42,957 nucleotides of DNA from Verrucomicrobiota bacterium (lineage in GTDB: Bacteria > Verrucomicrobiota > Verrucomicrobiia > Chthoniobacterales > SZAS-18). The DNA lies in assembly GCA_019241085.1 (NCBI GenBank), contig JAFAXH010000148.1, positions 1-42,957 of the forward strand, read 5' to 3'. Shown here in pieces: positions 8,359 through 16,844 of this stretch. Positions within the stretch are counted from its first letter, which is position 1. The number at the start of each line of letters is the position of its first letter. The position numbers were made by a program, and so were the translations under genes. The notes beneath the pieces are model-generated. The model saw only the letters and a program-made list of their open reading frames with translations. It made no database searches and was not told the DNA's origin.

Positions 8359-9399
8359 ATGGTTCCTCCTTCCCGCAAAAAAATTCCGTATCCCGTGCAG
8401 CCGGCGTTACGCTCGTATCTCGACGAATTTTCGCGCGGCATGGAGTTGCCCGTCGATTACGAACTGCTCACGAGCTGGCGCGAGGGTTTCCCGATTTACG
8501 ACGCGCACGGGCACGACACGCTCTGGCGCACGCTCACCTATTCGCCGACCGACATGCGCGAGCTTTCCATCGGCTTGCGCCAAATCTACGCGCTGCTCAA
8601 GGCGAGCGGCGACGTGTCGGTGATGGAGCACCTGCGGGTCAGCCGCATCGACTTCTGCGAGTTCGGCAACTCGCAGCCGTTTCGCATCCGCATCGTCAAC
8701 GCGCTCAACGACAATCAGGATTACTTTTACCTGAAAAAAGCCGACGCCTCGCGCATCTACGGCCTCGAGCTGGAGCATTTGCTGTCGCCGAATCGGATGC
8801 ACTTTTTCGTCTGGAAGGACACGCTCGTCGAGGAGCACATCGTCGGCATTCCGGGCGACGCGTTCATCGCCGAGCACTTGAACGACCCCGGCTTCAAGGG
8901 CGTGCGCATCGCTAAGGAATTTGTGAAGTTCAACGAGCGCTGCTTCATCCGGCTGCTCGGCGACATGCGCTCGTATAATTTCGTCGTTGATGCGACGCCG
9001 GATTTTGAAGAAGTGCAATACCGCATCCGCGCGATGGACTTCGACCAGCAGAGCTACGACGGGCGCGTGACCTTTTACAAGCCGCAGTATTTCAACGAAA
9101 ACACGGCGCTCATCGAGTTCGGCAAAAAGCACATGGACGTGCAATCCATGCGCCAGTATCAGGCCGAGGAACGGGCGCTCATCGCGTTGCGCATGAGAGT
9201 CGAGCGCGAACGGCTCGATCATCTGCTCGACGCGATGTGCGCCGAGCTGCTGGCGCCGGCGGAAAAGGTGCGGCAACTCGCCGCCGGGCTGACCGAACAT
9301 TACCACGAAAACGCCTTTCTGGAGTGCCGCACGATGGGCGAGCTTTTGCGCACGAGCCTGGAGCACCTGCCGCCACCGTCGCTGCCGGCGCACGCGTAA
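8359..9399 (+). CDS. Conserved-type protein with a possible kinase fold
   Basis: A 346-residue soluble protein that I do not recognise by name. Its order of motifs resembles atypical kinases: a candidate beta-3 lysine (YFYLKK, 126/127), a helix-C-like glutamate (LELEHLL, 137/139), a hinge-like acidic pair (158/159), then LGDMRSYNFVVD (Asp202, Asn207, Asp211) and AMDFD (Asp227-Phe-Asp229). GDxxxxN followed by DFD is the pattern of the catalytic and metal-binding loops in aminoglycoside-phosphotransferase or HipA-like folds. The C-terminal third is helical and charged. I chose the ATG at 8359 because translation upstream (from 8203) is low-quality and reads through the leader. It is divergent from nrtA; a link to nitrate use is not shown. 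Confidence 0.65.
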   Translation: MVPPSRKKIPYPVQPALRSYLDEFSRGMELPVDYELLTSWREGFPIYDAHGHDTLWRTLTYSPTDMRELSIGLRQIYALLKASGDVSVMEHLRVSRIDFCEFGNSQPFRIRIVNALNDNQDYFYLKKADASRIYGLELEHLLSPNRMHFFVWKDTLVEEHIVGIPGDAFIAEHLNDPGFKGVRIAKEFVKFNERCFIRLLGDMRSYNFVVDATPDFEEVQYRIRAMDFDQQSYDGRVTFYKPQYFNENTALIEFGKKHMDVQSMRQYQAEERALIALRMRVERERLDHLLDAMCAELLAPAEKVRQLAAGLTEHYHENAFLECRTMGELLRTSLEHLPPPSLPAHA

Positions 9400-9481
9400 G
9401 TCGAACGGGCCTCGCGTCAAGCAAGGGTAAGCAGTCTCTCAACCGAGTGAGTTGCGATTTATTTTTTGAAAAGAAAAAGCG

Positions 9482-10252
9482 ATGAACGCCGGTGCGAACC
9501 AATTCGACCTTTTCGCAGCTCCGGCGCCGGAAACTCTGGAAAACAAGCGCGCTTTGCTCGTCGAAGTCCACACGCGGCTCTGCGGCGCATACGGCTGCCC
9601 GGTGGCGCATTGGGCCGAGCTGGACCCGCTGAGCGAGCTGGTCTCCGCGCTGCTCAGCCATCGCACGCGCAACAAGGAAAGCGGCGCGGCGTTTGAAGCA
9701 TTGCGCCGCCGATTTTCGACTTGGGAAGCCGTGCGCGACGCGCCCACGGGCGAAGTGCGGGAAGCGATCAAAACGTGCAACTGGCCGGAGCAAAAAGCGC
9801 CGCGAATCCAGACAATTTTGCGCGCGATCACGCGGCGGCGCGGCGGCGAACTCTCGCTCGATTTTCTCGCCGAGCTCCCATCGCGCGCCGCGCGCGATTG
9901 GCTTGAACAAATGCCCGGCGTCGGACCAAAGACGAGCGCGGCCGTGCTCTCGTTCAGCCGGCTGCGGATGCGCGCGTTGCCGGTGGACAGCCATCACCAC
10001 CGCGTCGCACAACGGCTCGGACTCATCCCGCCAACGCTTGAGGTCGGCCCGGCGCACGCGGCGCTCGAAGCGCTGCTGCCGGCGGAGTGGGACGCGCAGA
10101 AAGTGTATGACGATCACGAACTGCTCATGTTCCACGGCCAACGCTGCTGCTTTTTCCGCCAGCCGGAATGCGCGCGTTGCGTCTTGCTCGATCTCTGCCC
10201 GACCGGCCAGGAGCGCACGCGCACCGCCGTCGCCGCGAGCCGAGCCGATTAG
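9482..10252 (+). CDS. nth: Endonuclease III-like DNA glycosylase
   Basis: Base-excision repair glycosylase/AP lyase-type protein, 256 residues. The helix-hairpin-helix MPGVGPKT carries the candidate catalytic Lys150, and VDSHHHRV carries the catalytic Asp169. The C-terminal [4Fe-4S] loop is canonical, C-x6-C-x2-C-x5-C (Cys223, 230, 233, 239). In place of the usual LLSAQT motif it has LLSHRTRN, seen in divergent Nth-like proteins, so substrate range could differ from Nth proper. A purine-rich stretch precedes the ATG. The next gene starts 8 bases after the stop, suggesting joint transcription. Confidence 0.88.
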   Translation: MNAGANQFDLFAAPAPETLENKRALLVEVHTRLCGAYGCPVAHWAELDPLSELVSALLSHRTRNKESGAAFEALRRRFSTWEAVRDAPTGEVREAIKTCNWPEQKAPRIQTILRAITRRRGGELSLDFLAELPSRAARDWLEQMPGVGPKTSAAVLSFSRLRMRALPVDSHHHRVAQRLGLIPPTLEVGPAHAALEALLPAEWDAQKVYDDHELLMFHGQRCCFFRQPECARCVLLDLCPTGQERTRTAVAASRAD

Positions 10253-10260
10253 ATTGCATC

Positions 10261-11292
10261 ATGGAATTCAGACAACTCGGCGGCGCGGGCTTCAAGGTGC
10301 CCGTCTTGAGCTTGGGCACGGGCACGTTTGGCGGCAGCAATGAATTTTTCAAAGCCTGGGGCGAGAGCGGCGTGGCCGAGGCGACGCGGCTGGTGGACAT
10401 TTGCCTCGAAGCCGGGTTGAACATGTTCGACTCCGCCGACATTTACTCCGACGGATTGGCCGAGGAAATTTTGGGCAAGGCGGTCAAAGGCCGGCGCGAG
10501 CAGGTCATCATTTCCACCAAGGCGACGTTTCGCATCGGGCCGGGCGACAACGATCTCGGCTCCTCGCGCCATCATCTCATCCGCTCGTGCGAAGCGAGTC
10601 TGCGCCGGCTCGGGACGGATTACATTGACCTTTATCAGATGCACGGCTTCGACGCGCTGACGCCGCCGGAGGAGACGCTGAACACGCTGGCCGACCTCGT
10701 GCGCGCGGGCAAGGTGCGCTACGTCGGCTGCTCGAATTATTCCGGCTGGCACTTGATGAAATCGCTGGCCGTGGCCGAGAAATACAACCTGCCGCGCATG
10801 GTCGCGCACCAGGCGTATTATTCGTTGATCGGGCGCGACTACGAATGGGAGCTGATGCCGCTCGGCCTCGATCAAAAAGTCGGCGCCGTGGTCTGGAGTC
10901 CGCTCGGTTGGGGACGGCTCACGGGCAGGATTCGCCGCGGCAGTCCGCTGCCCGCCGACAGCCGGTTGCACACGACCGCCGACATGGGGCCGCCGGTGGA
11001 GGACGAGTATCTTTTCCGCGTCGTGGATGCCATCGACGAGGTCGCCAAAGAGACGGGAAAAACGGTGCCGCAGATCGCGCTCAACTGGCTCTTGCAACGG
11101 CCCACCGTGGCCAACGTGATCGTCGGCGCGCGCAACGAGGAACAACTGCGCCAGAACCTCGGCGCCGTCGGCTGGAACCTCAGCGCCGACCAGGTCGCGC
11201 GGCTCGACGCGGCCAGCGCGCGCACGAAAATTTATCCCTACTGGCACCAGGCGAATTTCAAGGACCGCAATCCATTTCCGACCGCCGATTGA
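10261..11292 (+). CDS. Aldo/keto reductase
   Basis: Cytoplasmic NAD(P)H-dependent oxidoreductase, 343 residues, (beta/alpha)8 barrel. The catalytic tetrad is visible: Asp and Tyr in MFDSADIYSDG, Lys in IISTKATF and His in LYQMHGFD. WSPLGWGRLTG and VIVGARNEEQLRQNLGA match the cofactor-binding end of the barrel. It starts MEFRQLGGAGFKV, the usual N terminus of the family. The substrate cannot be read from sequence. It is followed by a Tat-exported paralogue 64 bases downstream. Confidence 0.92.
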   Translation: MEFRQLGGAGFKVPVLSLGTGTFGGSNEFFKAWGESGVAEATRLVDICLEAGLNMFDSADIYSDGLAEEILGKAVKGRREQVIISTKATFRIGPGDNDLGSSRHHLIRSCEASLRRLGTDYIDLYQMHGFDALTPPEETLNTLADLVRAGKVRYVGCSNYSGWHLMKSLAVAEKYNLPRMVAHQAYYSLIGRDYEWELMPLGLDQKVGAVVWSPLGWGRLTGRIRRGSPLPADSRLHTTADMGPPVEDEYLFRVVDAIDEVAKETGKTVPQIALNWLLQRPTVANVIVGARNEEQLRQNLGAVGWNLSADQVARLDAASARTKIYPYWHQANFKDRNPFPTAD

Positions 11293-11356
11293 AACGCGCA
11301 GTTTGCGCCGGCAAAAAGGAAACCTCGCCGCGCCCGCGCCGCGAATCGGTCGGACC

Positions 11357-12526
11357 ATGCACGACGCACCGAATTCCCCCCCGGCGGACGATCCTTCTGT
11401 AACGTCATCGTCCGCGCTCAACCGCCGCGATTTTTTCCAACGCACCGGGCTGGCCTGGGCCGGCGCCGCGCTCGGCGGGAGCCTGCTCGGCAGCGCGGAC
11501 GCGCGCGCGCAGGACCGCGAGGGTTATCCTGTTCCCAACGAAAATTCCAAGCAACCGCCGATGACCTTGACGCCGCTCGAAGAACGCCGCGAAAAAGGCC
11601 AGATCCCGCGCCGGAAATTCGGCAAGCACGACCTCTGGATCAGCGCCATCGGCGTGGGCGGATTTTCCATCGGCGGTGAAAAAGTGCCTGAGCAGGAAGG
11701 CATCGCCATCGTGCAGGAAGCGGTGGATCGCGGCGTCAATTTTTTTGACAACGCGTGGGAATACAACAAGCACGTCAGCGAGGAGCGCATGGGCAAGGCG
11801 CTGGCCGAGGGCGGGCGGCGCGACAAGGTGTTTCTGATGACGAAAGTCTGCACGCACGGACGCGACGCGCAGGTGGGCATGCAGCAGCTTGAGGAATCGC
11901 TCAAACGTCTGCGCACCGATCACCTCGATCTTTGGCAGATTCACGAGTGCGTTTATTGGAACGATCCCGAGCGGCACTTCATGAAAGGCGGCGTGATCGA
12001 GGCGCTGACGAAGGCGAAGGAGCAGGGCAAGGTGCGCTTCGTTGGCTTCACCGGGCACAAAGACCCGGCGATCCATCTGGCGATGCTGGCGTATGATTAT
12101 CCGTTCGACACCTGCCAGTTGCCGCTGAACGTCTTCGACGCGTCGTTCCATTCGTTTGAACAGCGCGTGCTGCCCGAGCTGCACCGGCGCGGCATCCTGC
12201 CCATCGGCATGAAGAGCCTCAACGGCAACGCGCGCGCGCAGCAGCAGCACGTCGTCAGCGTCGAAGAAGCGCTCGGCTACGCGATGAGCCTGCCGGTGTT
12301 GACGACCGTTTCCGGCATGGACACGCTGCCGATCCTGCGGGAAAACCTGCAAGTCGCTACTGACTTCCAGCGTTATCCCGCGGAAAAAATGGCGGCGCTG
12401 CGGCAGAAATTCGCCGACAACGTGGCCTCCGACGGGCGCTTCGAGCTTTACAAAACGACGAACGATTACGAAGCCTCCGAAGGCCGCGCGCAACACGGCT
12501 TCCCGCAGCAGCCGGTGAAGGCGTGA
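11357..12526 (+). CDS. Aldo/keto reductase with Tat signal peptide
   Basis: A 389-residue oxidoreductase predicted to be exported. The N terminus has NRRDFFQRTGLAWAGAALGG and a cleavage-like ADARAQ, a twin-arginine signal at about 20-50. The reductase domain follows (RRKFGKHDLWISAIGVGG), with tetrad residues Asp/Tyr in FFDNAWEYNKH, Lys in FLMTKVCTHG and His in WQIHECVYW. I use the ATG at 11357; an in-frame upstream start would add a Pro/Arg-rich stretch of 18 residues. Tat export fits a protein that folds around its nicotinamide cofactor in the cytoplasm. It converges with the thioesterase gene 4 bases downstream. Confidence 0.92.
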   Translation: MHDAPNSPPADDPSVTSSSALNRRDFFQRTGLAWAGAALGGSLLGSADARAQDREGYPVPNENSKQPPMTLTPLEERREKGQIPRRKFGKHDLWISAIGVGGFSIGGEKVPEQEGIAIVQEAVDRGVNFFDNAWEYNKHVSEERMGKALAEGGRRDKVFLMTKVCTHGRDAQVGMQQLEESLKRLRTDHLDLWQIHECVYWNDPERHFMKGGVIEALTKAKEQGKVRFVGFTGHKDPAIHLAMLAYDYPFDTCQLPLNVFDASFHSFEQRVLPELHRRGILPIGMKSLNGNARAQQQHVVSVEEALGYAMSLPVLTTVSGMDTLPILRENLQVATDFQRYPAEKMAALRQKFADNVASDGRFELYKTTNDYEASEGRAQHGFPQQPVKA

Positions 12527-12530
12527 GCGT

Positions 12531-13004
12531 TTATTTTTCGCTGCTGCCGCCGCTGTCCGCCACGGCGACGACCGGCTTGAAAAAATTCGTCACCCGCCCC
12601 ACGCTGAGCAAGCGTCCGGTTTCCTCGTGCGAGATGCGCACTTCGTGCACGACGAGCGAGCGTCCGCGGCTGACGACCGTGCCGACCGCGCGCACCCGGC
12701 CGCTGGCCGCCGAGCGCAGATGCGAGCCGTTGATCTCGATGCCGACGGGGACGGTCTTGGTTAAATCCAAACCCCAGCAGGCGTGCATGCTCGCCGCCGT
12801 CTCGGCCAGCACCATGCTCACCCCGCCGTGGAGCAGGCCCATCGGCTGGCGCGCGGCGTCGGTGATCGGCATGGTGAGCACGATGTGCGCGGCATCGACC
12901 TCGGCGACTTCGATGCCCAGGTGCGCCGCGGCGGTTTTCGGCAGGAGCTTGAGGAGGGCTTGAAAATTCTGCCGGGCAGTTTCCGCGGAGTCTTGCTTCG
13001 TCAT
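12531..13004 (-). CDS. PaaI-type hotdog thioesterase
   Basis: Probable acyl-CoA thioesterase, 157 residues, single hotdog domain. The family hallmark is MGLLHGGVSMVLAETAAS (HGG with the catalytic acidic residue on the following helix) at about 71-88, followed by VGIEINGSHLRSAASGRVRA. The chosen start is the ATG at 13004 (MTKQDSAETARQ). An upstream in-frame extension runs into the repeat at 13031. In the family such enzymes recycle CoA from aromatic or hydroxybenzoyl-CoA intermediates, but no such pathway is visible here. It is convergent with the preceding aldo/keto reductase. Confidence 0.88.
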   Translation of the reverse strand: MTKQDSAETARQNFQALLKLLPKTAAAHLGIEVAEVDAAHIVLTMPITDAARQPMGLLHGGVSMVLAETAASMHACWGLDLTKTVPVGIEINGSHLRSAASGRVRAVGTVVSRGRSLVVHEVRISHEETGRLLSVGRVTNFFKPVVAVADSGGSSEK

Positions 13005-13030
13005 GGTTGGGAGTTTCGAGTCGGAATGGG

Positions 13031-13188
13031 CCTCGCGCAAAGGGCGCAAAGCCGCAAAGGGAAGAAAGCGAGCAGAACCTTCACTCCACCCATCACCACG
13101 CGCTGCTGTCATGCTTCAAAGGCACTCAGCATGACAGCGAAATGATACATTCTCTCCTTCCTTTGTGGCTTTGCGCCTTTGCGTGAGG
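13031..13188. mobile_element. Inverted repeats of the cassette-2 type without a GxxExxY gene
   Basis: Left arm 13031-13064 and right arm 13157-13188 form an imperfect inverted repeat with the core CCTCRCGCAAAGG and repeated GCAAAG units. The arms match those of the cassette at 38950-39468 (CTCMCGCMAAGGCGC). The interior is only 92 bases and holds no reading frame. It contains an 11-base stem, GCTGTCATGCT at 13105-13115 pairing with 13128-13138 over a 12-base loop. This looks like an empty or deleted member of the same cassette family. It lies just upstream of both the thioesterase gene and the TolB-like gene. Confidence 0.65.
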
Positions 13189-13256
13189 TTCATGGCCGCT
13201 CAGCATTCACTCGCGGCGTGGACAGCCGCGATGATAAGCTATTATCCTGCTCAACC

Positions 13257-14231
13257 ATGCGCACCGTTCTTTGTTTGCTACTCCTCTGTTTGAACAACGC
13301 GATGGCTCGCGGCGCGTCAGAGATCGTTATCGCGATGCGCTACCTCCAAGCACAGGGCACGAGTCATGCACATCTCTATTTGTATCGCGACGACGGCAAA
13401 TTTTTGCGTCAGCTCACCAATGACCAGGCGAGCCAGGAAAGCGACCCGATCTTTGCGCCGGACGGCGAGACGATTGTCTTCACCCGCGAAGTCAGTGGCG
13501 GCGCGAAGCAATTCTGGTCGGTCGAACCGCGCGGCGGCAATTTGCGTCAGCTCCCCGCCGCGCCGGATTGGTATGCGCAAGCGCGCACGTCGCCGTTTTT
13601 CCTGTGGTGGTTTCCCGACGAAAAAACGTCGTCGCCGACCGACGCGCCCTTCGGTCAGCGCACGCAGCGTTTCACCGCGCCGGATGGCTCGGTGGAATTG
13701 ATCCTCGAAGAAAAGAAAGACGACGAGGACGATCAGATGAACGGCCCCGGGCACGGCAAGCATTACCGGCTGCATGATTTGAAAACGGGCGAGGAAACGC
13801 GGCTCGCCACGCTGCCCGGTTTCGAGGGCCTCGTCGATCCGCTGCGCCTCGGCAACGACGGCCCGTTTTTCTTTTTGCAACCGCCGTTGCGCCTTGTCTT
13901 CTTCGCCGTCCATCTCGACAGCACGGACGGCGACACCGACTATGCGCTCGACTTGAACGCGCCGCGCCGCCTCGTGCGGCTGTCGCCGAATTGGGCCGCG
14001 CCCTTTCCGCTGCCGGGCGAGCCGGCGTTTTTGACTCTGACCTCCGTGCGTTATTTGCCGATTCCCGGCAGCAAGAAAACGGCGAATTGCTCGTTCGTCG
14101 AACGCTGGGACGCCAAGTTGAACAAGGTCCGCTTCGCCCAGCTCGACTCCGCCGCCATCGTCTCTGGCGCGTCGATGTATCGCCCCGGCCGCACGCCGGC
14201 AGTGGTGACGATCCGCAAAGCGGGCGATTAA
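13257..14231 (+). CDS. Exported TolB/PD40-like beta-propeller fragment protein
   Basis: A 324-residue protein with a signal peptide (MRTVLCLLLLCLNNAMARGA). WD40-like PD40 segments are visible: QLTNDQASQESDPIFAPDGE is the typical LT....d..P.wSPDG pattern at about 51-70, and a second weaker one is FTAPDGSVELILEE. The middle contains an acidic run KKDDEDD and a His/Gly-rich stretch. PD40 repeats are found in periplasmic TolB-like proteins, but only about two repeats are clear, too few for a closed propeller. No enzymatic residues are recognised. The start at 13257 places the signal peptide at the N terminus. Confidence 0.7.
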   Translation: MRTVLCLLLLCLNNAMARGASEIVIAMRYLQAQGTSHAHLYLYRDDGKFLRQLTNDQASQESDPIFAPDGETIVFTREVSGGAKQFWSVEPRGGNLRQLPAAPDWYAQARTSPFFLWWFPDEKTSSPTDAPFGQRTQRFTAPDGSVELILEEKKDDEDDQMNGPGHGKHYRLHDLKTGEETRLATLPGFEGLVDPLRLGNDGPFFFLQPPLRLVFFAVHLDSTDGDTDYALDLNAPRRLVRLSPNWAAPFPLPGEPAFLTLTSVRYLPIPGSKKTANCSFVERWDAKLNKVRFAQLDSAAIVSGASMYRPGRTPAVVTIRKAGD

Positions 14232-14286
14232 CGACGCAGCAGGTGGATGACAATCCCCGACTGCCGCGCGACTTTTCATTCCGACG

Positions 14287-14381
14287 GCTTAATCCTAATC
14301 CCGCCGGAGGCACGCGCCGCCCGAGCGAGCGGACAGACAAACACCAGAAGATTAGGATTAGGATCAAGATTACGATTAGGC
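14287..14381. repeat. TTAATC-armed inverted repeat, copy A
   Basis: The left arm GCTTAATCCTAATC pairs imperfectly with the right-hand tract of GATTA-type hexamers ending GATTAGGC. The centre begins CCGCCGGAGGCACGC. Copies B (20360-20464) and C (29617-29720) share the arms and the CGCCGGAGGCA core. It is the most diverged of the three copies in its middle part. It lies in the gap between the TolB-like and DUF1460 genes. Confidence 0.75.
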
Positions 14382-14406
14382 TCAGAGCAGCGTAAAAATT
14401 TCGCCC

Positions 14407-15312
14407 ATGATTCGCCGTTCCACCTTGCTGCGCATCCTTCTTCTCCTGACCGCTGGCCTGCTGTTTTCAATAAGCCCGCGCGCGGCCGTCGCGCTGCCGT
14501 TCGACACCGTCTTCAAAGGCCGCGACCGCTTCGACCGGCTCGTCACCGAAGCCGCCGCCGGCAACTGGTCCGCGCTGCCCATCGGCGAACGCACCGCCAC
14601 CGTCGGCCGCGCGCTCACGGGCACGCCTTATCGCGGCTCCACGCTGGAGATCGACGACCGCGTCGAAGCGCCCAGCGCCAACCTGCTCGGACTCGATTGC
14701 TGGACATTTTTTGAAACCTCGCTTGCCTTCGCCCGCATGCTCGGCGAGCCGCGCGACAAGTGGACGCCCGAGACCTTGCTGCGCTATCTCGAACTCGACC
14801 GCTACCGCGGCGGCCATTGCACCGGCAGCTACCTCTCGCGCCTGCACTACCTCGAAGACTGGGCCGTCGACAACCAGCGGCGCGGCTTGGTCGAAGACCT
14901 CACCCGCTCGCTCGGCGGCGTCGCGTGGCCGCACAGCGCGCAGGAGATGTCGATCCTCTGGCGGCACTATCGCTACCTGCGCGCCGACCCGTCGCTGCTG
15001 CCGGAATTGCGGCAGATGGAAGATCGCGTTTCCACCATGCCGCTCTACGGCATCCCGGTGAGCCGCGTGGCGGGCATCGAAGGCCGCCTGCGCGACGGCG
15101 ACATCATCGGCATCATCACGCGCGATTCGCCCGGCGCCTATTCGACCTCGCACGTCGGCCTCGCCGTGCGCCAGCCCAACGGCACGCTCTGCTTCCTCCA
15201 CGCCAGCGCGCCGCACAATTACGGCCGCGTTTTAATAGAAAGCCGGCTGGCGAGCTACGTCCGCCATTACCGCACCGACGCCGCCATCATGGTCTTCCGT
15301 CCGGTGCGGTGA
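14407..15312 (+). CDS. DUF1460 (N-acetylmuramoyl-L-alanine amidase-like) protein
   Basis: Predicted exported cell-wall amidase-like protein of 301 residues. The signal peptide is about 1-30 (RILLLLTAGLLFSISPRAAVA). The DUF1460 domain is an NlpC/P60-related papain-like fold: the candidate nucleophile is the Cys in LGLDCWTFFE (about 98), and the candidate histidine is in STSHVGLAVR (about 251). RYRGGHCTGSYLSRLHYLEDW is also typical of the family. The likely role is trimming muropeptides in the periplasm. It is followed 124 bases later by the Septu pair, which has a different base composition. Confidence 0.87.
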   Translation: MIRRSTLLRILLLLTAGLLFSISPRAAVALPFDTVFKGRDRFDRLVTEAAAGNWSALPIGERTATVGRALTGTPYRGSTLEIDDRVEAPSANLLGLDCWTFFETSLAFARMLGEPRDKWTPETLLRYLELDRYRGGHCTGSYLSRLHYLEDWAVDNQRRGLVEDLTRSLGGVAWPHSAQEMSILWRHYRYLRADPSLLPELRQMEDRVSTMPLYGIPVSRVAGIEGRLRDGDIIGIITRDSPGAYSTSHVGLAVRQPNGTLCFLHASAPHNYGRVLIESRLASYVRHYRTDAAIMVFRPVR

Positions 15313-15436
15313 AGGAGAATGGGCGGTCCGCCACCCTTGCAATGTCGGCTCGTAGGTCTTTGGTTTGTCTGCACCGAGTCATGCAATTCATTTTTTCGAT
15401 GTCAGTTCACCGCTTTCTCAGGTAGGCTCATCGTCT

Positions 15437-16844
15437 GTGCCGAACGATTTCCGGTCTCACAAATTTTCTACTGAAGCGCGTCGTCCTGCGGCTACGCATA
15501 AGTCGGCGTATTTTTTGTCGCTCGCGGTGGAGAACGTCCGCTGTTTCAAGGGGCCGGTCACGCTGGATTTGTCCGACGGACACGGACGGCCAGCGCCGTG
15601 GACGATCTTGTTGGGAGATAACGGTGTGGGGAAAACCACCTTGCTGCAATGCTTGGCGGGAATGCGTCCAACAGAATGGAAGTCACCCCAGCAAGAAGCC
15701 TTTGTATTGGTGCCGCATTCGTTTGCCCGCGCGGTCGCAGGGAAGCAATCTCTCTTGATTAACGCCACGGCCTCTTCTGGTAGAATTGAATGCAAAGCTG
15801 CTTTCGGAACTCAATTGAAAGATTCAGAAAAAAATAATTTTACATGCTCCTTCTGGTTCGAGTTTCTAAAAAAATGGCGGTGCCACAGTTAATCATATTT
15901 CCGATTCAATTCGGAACCTCATTTGTTATGGTTACGGCGCCATGCGACGCCGTGGGGAAGGTTCGCTTTCTGAGAATCAACCTCGCGATCCTTGCGCTAC
16001 ATTATTTGATGATTCGGCAACGTTAACCAACGCTGAGGAGTGGCTACTCCAAGCTGACTATACGAGGAGCAAGACCAACGAACCTATAGCGAAAGAGCGT
16101 TACGAATCTGTCATCAAGATCCTCTTCGCCATGCTGCCAGAGGTGCATGACATCCGCGTGCAGCAGCCAAAAAATTTATCCCAGCCGCCGCAAGCTCTAG
16201 CACTGATGGAATATGGCTGGGTGCCTTTGCAAGCGCTCAGTTCTGGCTATCGCACGGTGACAGCTTGGATGGTCGATCTCGCCAGTCGGATGTTTGATCG
16301 TTATCCAGACGTAAAGAAACCGTTGGAGCAGCCGGCGATTGTGCTTGTCGATCAGATCGACTTACATCTACATCCGCGCTGGCAGCGGGAACTGATCGAC
16401 CAGTTGAGCAAGATTTTTAAGAACACCCAATTCATCGTTACCGCTCATAGTCCGCTCATCGTTCAGGCAGGTGCAGCGGTGGGAGCAAATGTCGTGGTGC
16501 TCCGCCGTGAAGGCGATCACGTTACCATCAACAATTCACCGACGGATGTGCGGGGGTGGCGGTTGGATCAAATCGTTTCCAGCGATCTCTTCGACGAGCA
16601 ACCGAGCCGTGACGAACCCACGGAGAAACGCTTGCAGGCACGCCGCACGTTGCTCGCCAAGGCCAAGCGGACGGCAGCGGAAAATAGGCGACTGGCACAA
16701 TTGGAAAAAGAGATCGGCCCGTTACCGACGGGAGAATCACGCGAGGATATCGAAGCGATGGCGCTCATCCGCCGCGCGGCGGACAAGCTGCGCCAAAGGC
16801 AGGCGGCAGAGAAGGAGCCATCTCAGCTTGCGGGGAAAGCATGA
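15437..16844 (+). pseudogene. ptuA: Septu system ATPase PtuA, frameshifted
   Basis: AAA/ABC-type ATPase of a Septu anti-phage pair. The N-terminal part reads SAYFLSLAVENVRCF and Walker A LLGDNGVGKTTLLQ. The C-terminal part has GYGAMRR, LFDDSATLTNAEEWLLQADY, the signature-like ALSSGYRT, Walker B IVLVDQIDLHLHP and TAHSPLIVQ. The halves are in different frames; losing one A from the A7 run at 15868-15874 would rejoin them into a protein of about 469 residues, a plausible length. Walker B has Gln where Glu is usual (DQID). The start is uncertain: a GTG at 15437 or an ATG at 15365. GC content is visibly lower than in the neighbours, suggesting transfer. It may be a dying gene, a sequencing indel or a slippage site. 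Confidence 0.8.

Noticed and set aside
15866-16026. Programmed -1 frameshifting in ptuA at the A AAA AAA run
   Set aside because: A -1 shift leads to a frame that ends at 16026 and has no PtuA-like sequence; only a +1 shift (or loss of one A) restores the protein.
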